Assembly: GCA_021229015.1 (NCBI GenBank)
Contig: CM037784.1
Span: 63,747,258-63,811,257 of the forward strand
DNA: 64,000 bases
Reading direction: 5' to 3'
Source: Solen grandis
Taxonomy: Eukaryota > Mollusca > Bivalvia > Adapedonta > Solenidae
Numbering within the stretch: position 1 is the stretch's first letter; each line of letters starts with the position of its first letter. The notes under the pieces are model-generated. The model did no database searches. It was given only the letters and a program-made list of their open reading frames with translations, and was not told the origin of the DNA. The translations under genes and the position numbers were made by a program. Of the stretch, positions 45,266 to 55,838 are shown piece by piece.

Positions 45266-45532
45266 TCTGGGTGGAATTCCACAAGTAATTCTTAGCGCTA
45301 AGTAATACTTAAATACTTAAGGGCGAATTTCATTAGTCTTGCTTCCCTAATAAAAATACACAAATGCTTCATTTTTTATCAATTTTTGCTAGTTACCAAG
45401 GTAATTATATATTTCATATTAGTCTTGTACTTGCATTTTTCATAAAATAGTAATGGCGGAAAGTATATCTACCTAGTTTAAGAATTTAAGTATTACTTAG
45501 CGCTAAGTATTGTTGGTGGAATTCGAGCCAGA
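45266..45532. mobile_element. 267-bp MITE with long imperfect TIRs
   Basis: The termini TCTGG.T.GAATTCCAC and the following CTTAGCGCTAAGTAATACTT are inverted at both ends (45266-45320 and 45474-45532), about 50 bp in all. The palindrome CTTAGCGCTAAG lies inside each TIR. A clear target duplication is not visible. Confidence 0.65.
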
Positions 45533-46001
45533 TTCATATATATTTAGAAAAAAGAAACCCTAAATATTGAACACCAATGTTGTTCTTCTTGTAAACAAAA
45601 ACTAAGATTCCTAAAGCAATATATATCGATGTTTGGCATTCAACATCCGCAACTATTCCGATCAACAGTATTTCAATCATTTAGAGATTTTACCATATTT
45701 GAGTCATTATTAACAATCACTGGTTATAGTTATTTTTATATACTGAACTAAAAAGAGACAGTACTTATCAATGTGTTTTCTATGTGTCTTGCAATTTAAA
45801 TAGTCATACCTTTTGAAATACATGTCCATACAGCTTGAGCATACATTTTTTACAGCTATATTACCTTAAAGGCCCATTATTCTTCCAAAAACAGTGCATA
45901 ATTTTTGGAAAGAAAGCAAAATGTATGCTACAGATTTGTTGAGAGATGCAATCTATACATACTCGGCGACAAAAACATAAATAAAAGAATCTTTTACTTA
46001 A

Positions 46002-46506
46002 GGTCTTCCCATCCTAATAGCGACCAATTCCATCAAAGCCATGCATATAAAGTTACAATACACATGTATATAAGCTTGTAAAGTATCAAACAATGGTAAT
46101 CTTTGGGGCAGACAAGTGACAGAAGTTTTTATTACCTCCCCTTGATTATTTTGTTGCCATGAGTTATCTCCTCTGAAAACTAAAAAAAGTGATTTTCTCC
46201 ATTTCCCTATGGTAAAGTTTAGATTTTTTCACGAAAGATGATACAAAATCATAAAATGCATCTTTCTACCATGAGTTTCTCTCATAAATCAAATTCAGTT
46301 GTTCATATCCACAGAAAACACATATTTTCCATAGCCTTCAAAGTTAACTTATATGCAGATTAAATCTCCCGCACATGAGATAAAAATTGAAAAAAACTCT
46401 TGGTGAAATATTCTTATTTTTGAATGTCTTCAAAGTGACAAAGTTTCATAGAAACATAACCATCCAGTGGCAAGAAACGGAATATAGCTATTAGGATGGG
46501 AAGACC
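46002..46506. mobile_element. 505-bp MITE with perfect 20-bp TIRs and TTAA flanks
   Basis: The left TIR GGTCTTCCCATCCTAATAGC (46002-46021) is exactly inverted at 46487-46506. TTAA lies immediately outside both ends (45998-46001 and 46507-46510), the target of piggyBac-type transposases. The interior is AT-rich and non-coding. Confidence 0.85.
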
Positions 46507-47179
46507 TTAAGATCATTCAATAGTTTACAAAAACACCTAATTTGCATATCTTCGTCAATATCTGACAGTTTACAAAGACTTTCCAATGTCTCTGTTAACG
46601 AATCATGAGTGTTTAACTTGATGAGTTAGCAGATAAACAAATTGTGATTCAGCGACAGTCTTTCAAATTCAAGTTATTTCCAATTACTGACAGTCATTGG
46701 GAATACTTGCCAATGGGAAATGTAAAAGATGGGAGATTTTGATATCCATTTTGACCAATATTTACAATGTGTTTGTTATTTTACAGATATTTGCATACTG
46801 TGTACCATTTGTGTTAGTCTACAATAAGTCAATGTTATTTCATATTTTCTTTTTCATGACAATAGTACCATTATGAAATATACTGGGCCCTTAGAATAAT
46901 ACAATTGTCCATTTCTGAACAAAAATAATACTTTTTAAAGGAACAGAAAAAAATCATTTTTGTTAAGTACTATACATAAAAAAACAATCAGATGTTTTTA
47001 CTTCATTGTACTGACAACACATAATATCAAACACAATCCATGTATCAAAAGACCTGAATAATCTAAATGCCATCCAAGTGTAAGAAAAAGGTTACAAAAT
47101 AATGGATATTTCAAACAGTGCACACATTTATGAATTCAACTCATTTCACTGACTGGGAAACAAATTCTTACAACTGATA

Positions 47180-47280
47180 CTAAACCCTCTTGACAGTTCC
47201 TGGGTAGGACCAGTACTTTTTGTGTGGGAAGGACATTAAAGAGTTTTGCCCCAAAAGGGTACTAACCGTCATATAAACTA
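47180..47280 (-). mobile_element. SINE fragment, third tRNA-type family (copy A)
   Basis: GACAGTTCCTGGGTAGGACCAGTAC and GTTTTGCCCC match diverged copies at 53640-53780 and 55255-55402. Only the inner part is left here. Confidence 0.5.
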
Positions 47281-47302
47281 GCTCTGAAAAACAGCACCTT
47301 GT

Positions 47303-47562
47303 TGTTGTTGTTGTTGTATTGGGGTTTACCGTCGCTGCGATAGTATTTCAATCATAAAGCGACGTCCAGCTAATCACAGGTGGAGGAAGACCCCCGAGTA
47401 CACAGAGGTACCCGGGTAGAACCACCGACCTACCGCAAGCCAGCTGGAAGGCTTCCTCACATGAAAAATCCGAAGTCCCTGCGGGGATTCGAACCCACAG
47501 CGGTGAGGGGCTGAGAGATTTGTAGTCCATGACTGTAACCGCTCGGCCACGGCGGCCCCCAC
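47303..47562 (-). mobile_element. Full-length type-II tRNA-derived SINE, inverted
   Basis: Minus-strand order: tRNA-like head from 47562 (GCCGCCGTGGCCGAGCGGTT, a Leu/Ser-type D arm), a long variable arm (CTCTCAGCCCCTCACCGCTG) and B box GGGTTCGAATCCCCGC. The body GGAAGCCTTCCAGCTGGCTT and the tail GCGACGGTAAACCCCAATAC plus (AAC)n follow. It is the best reference copy for the truncated insertions at 5783 and 10771. Confidence 0.85.
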
Positions 47563-48135
47563 AGCACCTTGTATACATTTATTACCACTGTATTTATGGT
47601 ACTAATGAGATGTGTGCACTACTTTGTTTGGAGAGTGATACATGTATATGAATATGAGTTGTCTAATTGATCACAGGATCTCTATAAGGAATCTCAAGCC
47701 TATAGCTTGACACCATAATAAAATGGCTCATCATGGACACCATCTGTGATATATGAATTGACTTGACCATACTGATACATGTATATCAACAAGAGTGTTC
47801 TCTGAACATGTGCGTCATCTGCTGAAGTGACGGAAAAAGTGTGACTGACTGACAGACGAATGGATGGATTGACAGTTAGACGAGGGAAAAGTGATCCCTA
47901 TGTGTCACCTAAGCTTATAGCAGGTGACACAAAAAGGTGCTGAGGTCCCAGTCAGGAGATAAATCCTTGCTGGATGCAATTTTTTTTTCAAAACTTTCCA
48001 AACTCAATTCGTCCAACCTAGGAACCATTCACATGGACAGACTGAAAAGACATATTTTTTTTTTTTATAAACAGGAAAAAAAGCTTAATATAATAATTAA
48101 CATTCACTGCAGTCTAATATCTACTTTAAGAAAAG

Positions 48136-48142
48136 TTTATTT
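48136..48142 (-). promoter_or_regulatory. Possible polyadenylation signal for the Cys-rich gene
   Basis: TTTATTT on the plus strand reads AATAAA on the minus strand, about 70 nt past the stop at 48209. The position suits a 3' UTR, but the hexamer is common in AT-rich DNA. Confidence 0.4.
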
Positions 48143-48208
48143 ATCTCTTGTATCTTGACCATAATTATGAGACTTCAAACAGAAACACTAGGTACACAGT
48201 AGGCTGCA

Positions 48209-50427
48209 TCAAAGTTCCGTGGAGCTGGGTACCTCACACGGTAACCAGATTCCCAACAGGGAACCAGCTTGAGTGATGCACACACTGCAGTCTGTGTCCC
48301 CGCACAGGGCACCGTCCACACGGGGCAGCACCACTCGACATCGCAATGCAGAATCCACAATCTTCCTGATCCTAGCCTCTGTCTCTCCCTGATCATCACT
48401 GCCTGAGTTATGTCCCCTCCTGGTTACTTCCCATGGCTTGGTGTATTTCCTCCCACTTTTGGTGGTATGAACATTTGTAGAGTGCTCAGAGATACTAGAA
48501 TAAAAGCCAGATAAATCAAGGGAGATAAACTTTGATCCTTTACTGGCATTTGGTTGTACAGTTTGTGTACCAGATGACACTGTTGCTGAGGAAGGTGAAT
48601 GCACAACCTGTGTACACATAGTGGGTGGGGTAGGGGTATAGTTTCCCTGAGGCAATGCAGCTTGCAATTCTGTAAAAGGACCAAGCTCTGCTAACTGGTT
48701 TGAGTGTATATGGTGTTTCCTCTGCCCAAGTTTTCTTAGCCTGCTGCAAATCCCACAGGATGAGGAGTCTGTGCAGCGTGTGACATTGTGTGGTTGTGCT
48801 CGTAGCAAACAAACGTAACAATGAGATGTGTCAATCTTTGTGCTTTTTGAGCATTTGAAGGGTACCAGCACACTCTTACAAAATGGACAGTTAAACACAA
48901 AGTTATTACCCTCAGACTCAGTTTTATCTAAATTAGATAGTCCTTCCAATCTCCCTTCACATGAAGACCCTGATTTGTATTATAATGCATATATTCATTT
49001 CTGATATTCACTTCAAGATTACCAACATGTTTCACCTCAGCCAAGATGGCTGGATATTTAGCCCCATTCTGAAGAGCTTGAACTGGCTTCAATGTCAGCA
49101 CTCTCTCTGCAACACCACATGGGACGCAGCGTTCGAACTCCTTGAATGTGTGTTTAGTGTGATCAAACAGAATACTATGGCATCTGGGACAAGTAGGGGA
49201 AATTCGGGGTGCACCAAAACGCTGGTAAAGAATCATGACTAGAGGACAAGAGAGGCAGGAGAACACAACATGAACAAAGCGTATTCCACAACCTGTAGCA
49301 GAAACTTTTCCCCATGCCACAGACATGCCACCTTGCTCAATAGTCATGGAGTATACATCAGGCCTTTTGTTGTCAAGTGTTGTACAATAATCAATCAGTT
49401 TACGTCTGCTTTCTGCGGTCATGCTATATTTTGTTTTAAAAATTACACATGGGGTAGTTTCTGGTCTTCTGTAGTAACTATTAAGCCTTTTATGTTTCCT
49501 CATGATACTTCCAGCTTCGGCACAGATTTTGCACTGAAGGTGATCCTTGTAGCTATGTCTACTGTGATCCAACATCATGCAGCCACACTCTTGACAGTTA
49601 CCAGATGAAGCTCGGTCCTTCGGTAACAGTAAAGCAATCAGCACCCTTCTGCAGCTAGAACAGGAGAACACCCTCTCCACAGGAGCTTTAGATTCTGCAA
49701 CACCAATGTTAGGTTCAGGTACCTCATCCAGCATAAACAGTAACTGACTAATATCATCAGAATTCAAAGCTGTCACAATAGCATGTTCCTGAAAAATTAA
49801 TGTTATTTCCACACTGTTGAAATACCTGAACTCTTCATTGATTGACTCAAAATCTTGTGTTTGATGATCTGTATCTGGCTGATAATAAAACTTCTCTATA
49901 CAAATATCAGATTGTACATTTGCAGGAATATGCACCAACTGAACCTCTGGCAACCTGCACTGTTGTATCAATATAGTATTTCCAGATGGCTGAACACAAG
50001 CCTCTGTCAGGTCATGTTCGTCAGTATTTAATTCAATTAGATTGTTTGGATCAGCCCTCTCATGCTCATCAATGCTAGTTCTTGCTTCATCAATAGTACC
50101 CACTGAATTGGTATCTGCTATGCCCTCAACGTCAACATCTGCATCCGTTTCTTCAGACTGGTCTGTAGATATAATAGTTAAAGATCCTATAGTTTTCAAG
50201 AACTTATTTCTAATGGCTTTATTATTTCCCATTATATAAATGGTGTTTTTTGTCTCAACAATTTTATCAGATAAATACTTTGAGTGTTTCTTTACTTTGG
50301 TCACTTTCAATTTTTTAGTTTTCACTGTCAGTCTTTTAATGGGTTTGGCCACATTTTTAAAGAGTGACACAGGAACACAGTGCTTGAATGTTTTAAATTT
50401 AGGTTGTGTTGAGGACTGCGAAAACAT
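48209..50427 (-). CDS. Unrecognised Cys/His-rich protein with three zinc-finger-like modules (two frames)
   Basis: Two long overlapping minus-strand ORFs: 50427-48928 (499 codons, starting at an ATG) and 48949-48209 (246 codons, another frame). The N-terminal 60 residues are Lys-rich; residues 90-250 are acidic. Two modules have identical ligand spacing, C-x2-C-x18-C-x2-C-x6-H-x2-H-x7-C-x2-C: residues 256-302 and 391-437. The second ORF has a third module (its residues 21-68) with near-identical spacing, the second His replaced by Thr. Such spacing suggests binuclear zinc binding, but I know no named family. The frames may be joined by a 95-nt phase-1 intron, 49022 to 48928 (GTAATC...TTTAG), or separated by a true frameshift. 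A plausible 5' UTR acceptor (TTTATTTGCAG) precedes the ATG at about 50569. AATAAA lies near 48137, about 70 nt after the stop. Gene-like, but function unknown. Confidence 0.65.
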
Positions 50428-51117
50428 TCTGTTGAAAAGGACAGGTCAATATCTTCAGAATATAATCAGTTTGCTGTAAAACTGGTTGATTTCCACAACA
50501 CATACATGGTACCAAGAAGTAGTATACACAATATACTACTCAAGATTCTGGACATCTCACTCTGATATCTGCAAATAAAGAAAGAGAATTATTATTAAAA
50601 AGCAATTTATTTAACAATTTTAGTAGTCAGAAAATTGAACTAGCCAAAATTTGCCAGAAGGGATTTGGTTACTGAAAACAATTTTGGGATGGTAAAAATT
50701 TGATAGCATATAGGAAAATTGTACTCTGGGCTGGTTCAAATTTTTCCAGTTCATTTAATACGGTTGACTAAACTATTAAGTTTTCATGGCATAATAAATT
50801 TTCAGAATATTTTAACATTACACTTTTGTGCATGAGCATGCAATATGACAACTGTTTTTTGTGTCCTATAACAGTAGGACTTTGGCAAGTCTTAATTGGA
50901 GGGACATATTTTTAAAAAATGATCGAGACATCTGGACTTTGACTTATGTATCAGCTGGGGCTATATTAATGGCCGAACTGTCAAATCTTTGATCTCTAGA
51001 TAAGGCTTCTTTGCATCAATATTTGGTCAAAAACTTATGCAAATGTGAATGTATTATATGAAGTGTTTTTTGTTGTTCAAAACAAAGATAAGATATATCT
51101 AAAAAAAACAGACTGTT

Positions 51118-51335
51118 TATTTGTTTGTTGGATTTATCATCCCACCGACAGTATTTCAGTCATTTACAGACTATGTCTACTTGAGACAGATATATATAGT
51201 GCTGCCACACTGCAGTATCATGCATGATACCACATCCAGTCACATTATTCTGACTCTGTGCCAACCAGTCCTGCAACTGCTGAGCACCAAGCAAGGGAGC
51301 TATACCATTACCATTTCTTACAACTTTAATATTAC
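51118..51335 (-). mobile_element. SINE of the GGGACGTT family, inverted, headless
   Basis: Reverse complement gives GCTCCCTTGCTTGGTGCTCA, GTGACTGGATGTGGTATCAT, AATACTGTCGGTGGGATGAT and a short tail. 50580-51117 upstream is AT-rich with no feature recognised. Confidence 0.75.
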
Positions 51336-51359
51336 ATTTTTGTTTGCAGTCCGTACATA

Positions 51360-51435
51360 ATGCATGTAGCTCAGTCTGTAGAGCACTTGCCCAGAAAGTG
51401 TAAAAGAGGGGTCTTGGGTTCAAGTCCTGGTCTGA
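51360..51435 (+). repeat. tRNA-like pseudo-sequence
   Basis: TGTAGCTCAGTCTGTAGAGCA (A box) and GGGTTCAAGTCCTGGTC (B box) lie at tRNA spacing, but an anticodon stem does not close cleanly and no acceptor stem pairs. Most likely the head of a SINE oriented opposite to its neighbour. Confidence 0.5.
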
Positions 51436-51496
51436 CTGCTGCACATTTTTCTCACCTGGTTACATTTGGTGCCAACATGAGACTGTACGTTACAGT

Positions 51497-52231
51497 TAGA
51501 GCTGCGACGGATAGAAATTTTGTACCCAGGTACCTGCGAGCATATGTCTCACAGGTATCCCGGTACCAATGTTATTGATTATCAATCAATATCTTATATT
51601 GTTACTGTGTTTCAGGGAGATATGCAATACAACCTTATATTGAGCCTGTTGTCGTTCGTGCCTCACAATGAATGACAAGAATCTTGTCAATGCAAGATTA
51701 TATAACGTAATATTTCAGTAGTCATCAATCGACAGAATCGTGGGAATTAGGAGTTCATATTCTTTAAATTACCATAAAATTGAGAAAATATCTAACAACA
51801 ATGTAATTGAAACTATTTTCATGTATATCAGTATGCAGATTAAACAAAATGTGAACCTGAATTTTAAAGACACTTACATCGTTTAAATGATTGTAAGTTT
51901 TTACAGAAACGTTATGTAAACTTTACACTATGTAAAATTTCACAAATTTATACTTAAATTGGTCTTATTCTGGCAAAAAAGCAAATAAAACAATATATTT
52001 CTTAAGTTTTAACGGACATCTGTGTCATCATTTTGAATGTTATGGGTGAACTAATTCAGGTGACGTTTTGTGGAAAATCGGTAAGATGCAGACATGACAG
52101 TCCAGTCATTTATTAGAGAGATCAAACTAATTTTTATTCATCTAATATAATATTCAGGTATCTAGGTATTGATTTAGTACCTGGGTAGAAGCATAACCCG
52201 ACCCGATACCCGGGTACTCGTCCAAGCTCTA
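51497..52231. mobile_element. hAT-type MITE, 735 bp, with 8-bp target duplication
   Basis: GTTACAGT flanks both ends (51489-51496 and 52232-52239). The termini TAGAGCTGCGACGG and, inverted, TAGAGCTTGGACGAG match the TAGxGNTG style of hAT termini. Subterminal inverted motifs around ACCCAGGTACC / GTACCTGGGT are also present. No transposase ORF, so non-autonomous. Confidence 0.85.
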
Positions 52232-52239
52232 GTTACAGT

Positions 52240-53639
52240 ATAGTTCTCCAGTATATAATGTCTTTGTGTTTGTTGGGAACATATCAATTTGTTCTTGTAA
52301 ATTTATGTAATTTTATTAAGGAACAAATTCCATACTGGCAGGGTAATATGTTAACGTCCTAAAGGTAACCCATATTGATGATTTGTTAAAAGATTAGCAC
52401 AGTATGCTTCTCACTAACATGGACCAATACGCACCATCGGCCTAAGTTATCACACCATGCTGTCAGAGTGGAGAGGAAGTGTAACAAATAAAGGGGAGTA
52501 ACTGTGTTGTGAACAAAAAATATATCTTCTTCGGATATGGTATATTCATTTTTTTTTAATTGATCTCTGAATAAAAGGGAAGATACTTTAATATATGTGT
52601 ATTGCAGTATGATATAAAGTTTTCCCAGCAATAAATAAGTGAGACCACTTCATCAGACAAATAAATACATTGTTTCGTAGCTAATAGTCTAGTTATATTT
52701 TGAAGAACCATAAATTCTTACCTCCCCTTTTCGGTCTCAAAGGTTGACAAGTACAAAAATGGAAGAAGCAAGTAATCGGGAAAACCCTGGGCTATTCTTG
52801 TTTCTCTTTCGCTAAGACGTCCACGTTGAAGAGGACATACAGGGAGATTTGAATTGTAATGAAACCTTTTTTTAATTGATTACGACAATATAAACGGATA
52901 GTCATAGTCTTCATTTCGATATGATATAAATTATAAAACTGACACTGCTTTTTGAAAAAAACATGTAATGAGCTTATTTGTAAAATCGACTCAGAGGTCA
53001 TTTAATCATTGACGTTGTACAGATCTCACCTTTTTTTTTCATGTTAATAATTCTCTATAATACTCTAGTCCATCTAGATCTACCTATGTCAAGGTATCTG
53101 GTACTTTGCTTTGACCGAAACTGCCGCATTTCAAAAAAAAAAAAAAAAAAAAAAAAAATACTTGCTTCTCACCCCATGTCCAGTAAAATGTTGTTCTCAA
53201 CCCATGTTCGCCAAAAACGTTTTATAGCCTAAATAATGAGTTGGCAGACTCAGCAAATGCTTGAACTTTGTCTACAGTACTGCATTGTTTTTATGAATGG
53301 TAATTGTTTTGATCATGTAGCGACACCTATAGGTGGAGCCAGTGGTATTTTTTCAGAAATACCATCATACCAGAGAATCATGGGATTTTCTATGTTGGCC
53401 AAACATGGCGAAGAATAACATGTTTTTAATGTGTTAGTAAAAGGCATTGAATAGGTGTTTTCACATGGTACAAAGAAATAAACAAAAGAAAAGAATTTAT
53501 AGATATTTAATTTCTGTTCCAGTCATAAGTATTGCAATACGAGGGAACAACATCCTATTATGTTAGACTACATTTCAATTCATTTACATTAATCTTACTA
53601 ATGTCAATTGCAAAACAAGTTTTTTACAATCTATACTAT
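52240..53639. other. AT-rich DNA with an A24 run; no gene recognised
   Basis: The A tract is at about 53132-53158. Frames 52386-52631 (minus), 52792-53001 (minus) and 53236-53418 (plus) lack recognisable similarity, splice context or composition bias. Confidence 0.4.
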
Positions 53640-53780
53640 TCCCATTAGACTGTTCCTGGGTTGGACCAGTACTGTGCGTTGGGAAAGTCACGAAACATAC
53701 CGGTATTTGCCCACAAATTCAGATTTCAAACCCACAACCTTCGGATCTTTATTCAGATACATTACCACAGGACCAATGTG
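53640..53780 (-). mobile_element. SINE fragment, third tRNA-type family (copy B)
   Basis: GACTGTTCCTGGGTTGGACCAGTAC, GGAAAGTCACGAAA and CTTCGGATCT parallel 47180-47280 and 55255-55402. The minus-strand left end resembles a degenerate tRNA head with a GGTTTGAAATC B-box remnant. Confidence 0.5.
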
Positions 53781-54414
53781 CCCTTTCACTCTATTTCACA
53801 TTGCTGATCTAAAGTTATCATGTCATTTTATATTATGGACTTTTATGAAAATTGGTCTCTAGACCTACATGTTTACTATTTATTTTGTGTACATCAGGGA
53901 TATTACATGTAGATATGAATAATTATACTTCTATAATTCATTAGCTGCTCACTGTTTCATAATTGCATTCAAGAGAATGCATTATATCAATATGCTGGTA
54001 TATCTCAAATAAAAACAGCAGGGTGGCATTTGTTAAATTATTTTTATAGATACCCAATTAGTAAAATCCCAGGGGCATTTATATCAGGTTTATTGTAGTC
54101 TATTTGCCATATCTATAAAAGTGATATTAGCTAAGTTTAACCACTGTTTCAACTTTGCAGTAGAGCTAGTTTAGGTGATGAGCAGTTACTTGCTATAATT
54201 CCTTACTTAGTAAGTACAACAACACCCCTGATGGGTAGGGTATGGCCTTATATGAATGCAGATAGTTAACTGTCTTGCTATTATGATCATGGAAAATTGT
54301 GCTCTGCTGAATTTAATTCAGTAAAATCTTACTGCTCTGTATGACAAGGAAGTACAAGTGCCATATTATACCTCACATGTATTGCTTGTCAAATTTGGCA
54401 GTTGAATTTAAATT

Positions 54415-54417
<3 letters not shown>
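53781..54417. other. AT-rich DNA, no feature recognised
   Basis: No exon, RNA gene or repeat boundary could be supported. Confidence 0.4.

Positions 54418-54471
<54 letters not shown>
54417..54471. repeat. (AT)n microsatellite
   Basis: An uninterrupted TATATA run of about 54 bp. Confidence 0.95.
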
Positions 54472-54472
<1 letters not shown>

Positions 54473-54660
54473 AATGAATTTTACTGTTCAACAAAAATAA
54501 CAATTTGATAATTACTTTCTTCTATGCAAATCACCACTTATAGGCCATCATTAGCCGAAGATGATGATATGCATGAAAAATGTATGAAAATAGAGGTCAA
54601 GTTATATGTCAAATGTCAAATTTGTCAAGCAATACTGATATATAATTATTTTACTTACAG

Positions 54661-54767
54661 GACAAGACTCTGGCAGAGAAGCAGTTAATTAATGATATTA
54701 GAGAAGTTAGTATCAACACTGAGATATATACTAGCACCTGCAGCAACTTCTGTCTGTATTGGCTTGT
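54661..54767 (+). other. Possible 107-nt exon
   Basis: Bounded by a good acceptor (ATTATTTTACTTACAG) and a consensus-like donor (GTAAGT). Open in one frame only (DKTLAEKQLINDIREVSI...). It could be a 5' untranslated exon of the NAPE-PLD gene 1 kb downstream, or an exon of another gene. The peptide is not recognised. Chance signals are possible. Confidence 0.3.
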
Positions 54768-55254
54768 AAGTTATAGCATTATTATGTAAGTTAAAGCTAG
54801 TTTTCTAGTTTTTGTAGTCAAAAATTAGGCCCTGTCTTCACCTATTGTTACGGTGAGTTATTATTTTCCATTCATGGCAAAGTAAGCTGCTTCCTAACAG
54901 TATGGCAAACTTTTTTAACCCATGTGTTCTGTTATGTAACCCAGGTCAAACATTGATTAATCACAACCTGTCTTATTATAGTGATTGAATAATCTGATGA
55001 CTTAATTTGAATATTGCTGTAAAATTTGGAAAGTACCAATAACCAGTCATATTTCTTAGCTGAAAGTACAAAACAATGCACAAACAAAGGGAAAACTTCA
55101 GGAAGAAAGCTAAGTAAAAAGTCAAGTGGTCATGTGAAAGGGGGATATTTTAAACAAATGTTATATTGCAGGTGAAACATTTGCACTAGTAACACCTTAT
55201 AGACTCAATTTTCGTGTGTCTTAATGCAGCATATACTTAGTCTTCTCCGTTTCA

Positions 55255-55402
55255 GAGATTCCTGCCACTTCCTGGGGTTGACCAGTACAATTCCCCTTGG
55301 AAAGTCATGAAATAGTTTTGCCTCAAACTTTATTTGAACCGTCAGCTTTGGATCTGTAGTCATGCACACTATTACTGAACTACAGGGCCTGTATTGATTA
55401 AC
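55255..55402 (-). mobile_element. SINE, third tRNA-type family (copy C)
   Basis: Minus strand: GGCCCTGTAGTTCAGTAATA (A-box-like), GACGGTTCAAATAAAG (B-box-like), then GACTTTCC and GTACTGGTCAACCCCAGGAA. The best copy of this family here. Confidence 0.6.
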
Positions 55403-55436
55403 TTGATTTATTTTACATCAATTACAAAACAAGTTT

Positions 55437-55612
55437 TCACAACTTTCCAAGGCTCTGGTGGCAGCGTTTGTGGTCATTATTGCGAGAGGAAACCAAAGAA
55501 CCATGACAAAACCCATGTGTCTTGACTGGTGACCACTGTATCCTCATACATGACCGGGAATCGAACCTAGGACACATTGGTGAGAGTGATACAGTCAGTA
55601 ACTCACATTCTG
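55437..55612 (-). mobile_element. tRNA-derived SINE with GGTTCGATTCCC B box (fourth type)
   Basis: Minus strand: GTGTCCTAGGTTCGATTCCC then GGTCATGTATGAGGATACAG, CAGTCAAGACACATGGGTTT and CGCTGCCACCAGAGCC. It lies just upstream of the first NAPE-PLD exon. The A-box region is degenerate. Confidence 0.5.
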
Positions 55613-55670
55613 CTGTTTTTAGCATAGACAGAAGTTACTGCTATATTATTTTGTCTTTGGTTTCAATAGA

Positions 55671-55838
55671 AAGACAACCAATTGTGAGATGGCTGATGAT
55701 GATCTCAGTAACATGGAGACTAAGGAGGTTGATGGGAGGTTTGTATGCCCTTGGGAAGAGTTTAAAAGACCAGGGATGAGGGACGTGTTTAAGTGGAAAT
55801 TCACAACACCAGACAACTCAAACATACCAAAAGATGCG
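55671..55838 (+). CDS. NAPEPLD: NAPE-PLD exon A (5' UTR end and codons 1-50)
   Basis: The acceptor TTTGGTTTCAATAG at 55670 suggests an untranslated exon upstream. ATG at 55689 is chosen because the next residues lead directly into [21 protein letters not shown], which aligns with the N-terminal region of vertebrate NAPE-PLD. The exon ends after a complete codon (GCG) at donor GTAGGT. The human enzyme has a longer N-terminus, so a further upstream coding start cannot be excluded, but an in-frame longer start is not evident. Confidence 0.85.

Noticed and set aside
53236..53418. 60-codon ORF MSWQTQQML...
   Set aside because: Short, no splice or promoter context, no recognised similarity.
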